From assembly GCA_016870235.1 (NCBI GenBank), contig VGCB01000198.1, positions 1-5,853 on the forward strand: a stretch of 5,853 nt of DNA. Reading direction: 5' to 3'. The position numbers and the translations under genes were made by a program. The stretch comes from Actinomycetota bacterium (GTDB taxonomy: Bacteria > Actinomycetota > Thermoleophilia > Gaiellales > Gaiellaceae). Under the pieces are notes generated by a model. That model was given only the letters and a program-made list of their open reading frames with translations. It did not search any database and was not told the origin of the DNA. Numbering within the stretch: position 1 is the stretch's first letter; every line of letters starts with the position of its first letter. Positions 5,762 to 5,853 of this stretch are shown one piece after another.

Positions 5762-5853
5762 TGGATCTGCGCGCGGCCCATCGCCGGACGCTCCGCGTCC
5801 TCTTCGCCTCGCAGATGCTCGCTGGGGCAGGGCTCGGCGCGGGCGTCACCACG
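5761..5853 (+). CDS. Probable MFS transporter, N-terminal fragment cut by window end
   Basis: Thirty-one residues are visible, open to the edge: a basic start (MDLRAAHRRTLR) then a hydrophobic, glycine-rich first helix (VLFASQMLAGAGLGAGVTT). This pattern is common at the start of major facilitator transporters, and the gene may import the acid that the neighbouring ligase activates. The ATG shares one base with the ligase stop (TGATG); a GTG directly before it (5758) is an alternative start in the same frame. The family call rests on the first helix and context only. Confidence 0.55.
   Translation, partial: MDLRAAHRRTLRVLFASQMLAGAGLGAGVTT

Noticed and set aside
1..5853. CRISPR array, tRNA, rRNA or insertion sequence
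   Set aside because: No repeat-spacer pattern, tRNA-like cloverleaf, rRNA motif, transposase motif or terminal inverted repeats were found by eye, and genes fill nearly the whole window.

Overview
The window is very GC-rich bacterial DNA with GTG starts and stop/start overlaps (ATGA, GTGA, TGATG) between neighbouring genes. This style suggests a high-GC actinobacterium, possibly of the Thermoleophilia type. That placement is an inference from composition and gene style; no taxonomic marker is present.

Region 1 (1-2365, minus strand) is a tightly coupled set read from right to left: a broken cyclic amidohydrolase of the allantoinase/dihydroorotase type, then urease-like gamma (ureA), beta (ureB) and alpha (ureC, running off the left edge). 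The alpha subunit keeps every nickel ligand that lies inside the window, but the residues around them are heavily changed. The beta subunit is short and has lost the family's usual motifs. This is a divergent urease-like enzyme that may not act on urea.

Region 2 (about 2357-2734) is a junction. The amidohydrolase (minus) and an EamA-type transporter (plus) meet head to head and both lack their 5' parts, with an 8-bp inverted repeat across the join. The amidohydrolase also carries a frameshift near 1715. A real deletion or inversion with gene decay, or an assembly or amplification chimera, would both fit.

Region 3 (2767-3248, minus strand) holds two small genes of unknown function overlapping by GTGA: a 60-residue protein with one membrane segment and a 100-residue soluble protein. 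A GC-rich hairpin lies between the convergent stop codons at 2734 and 2767.

Region 4 (3340-5853, plus strand) is an operon of four genes joined by 1-4 bp overlaps: a MaoC/FAS1-like hotdog protein, a MaoC hydratase with the Asp/His motif, a CaiC-like acyl-CoA ligase, and the first 31 residues of a probable MFS transporter. Together they suggest uptake of a carboxylic acid, activation to its CoA thioester, and hydration of an enoyl-CoA intermediate. The divergent gap 3249-3339 probably carries the promoters for regions 3 and 4.
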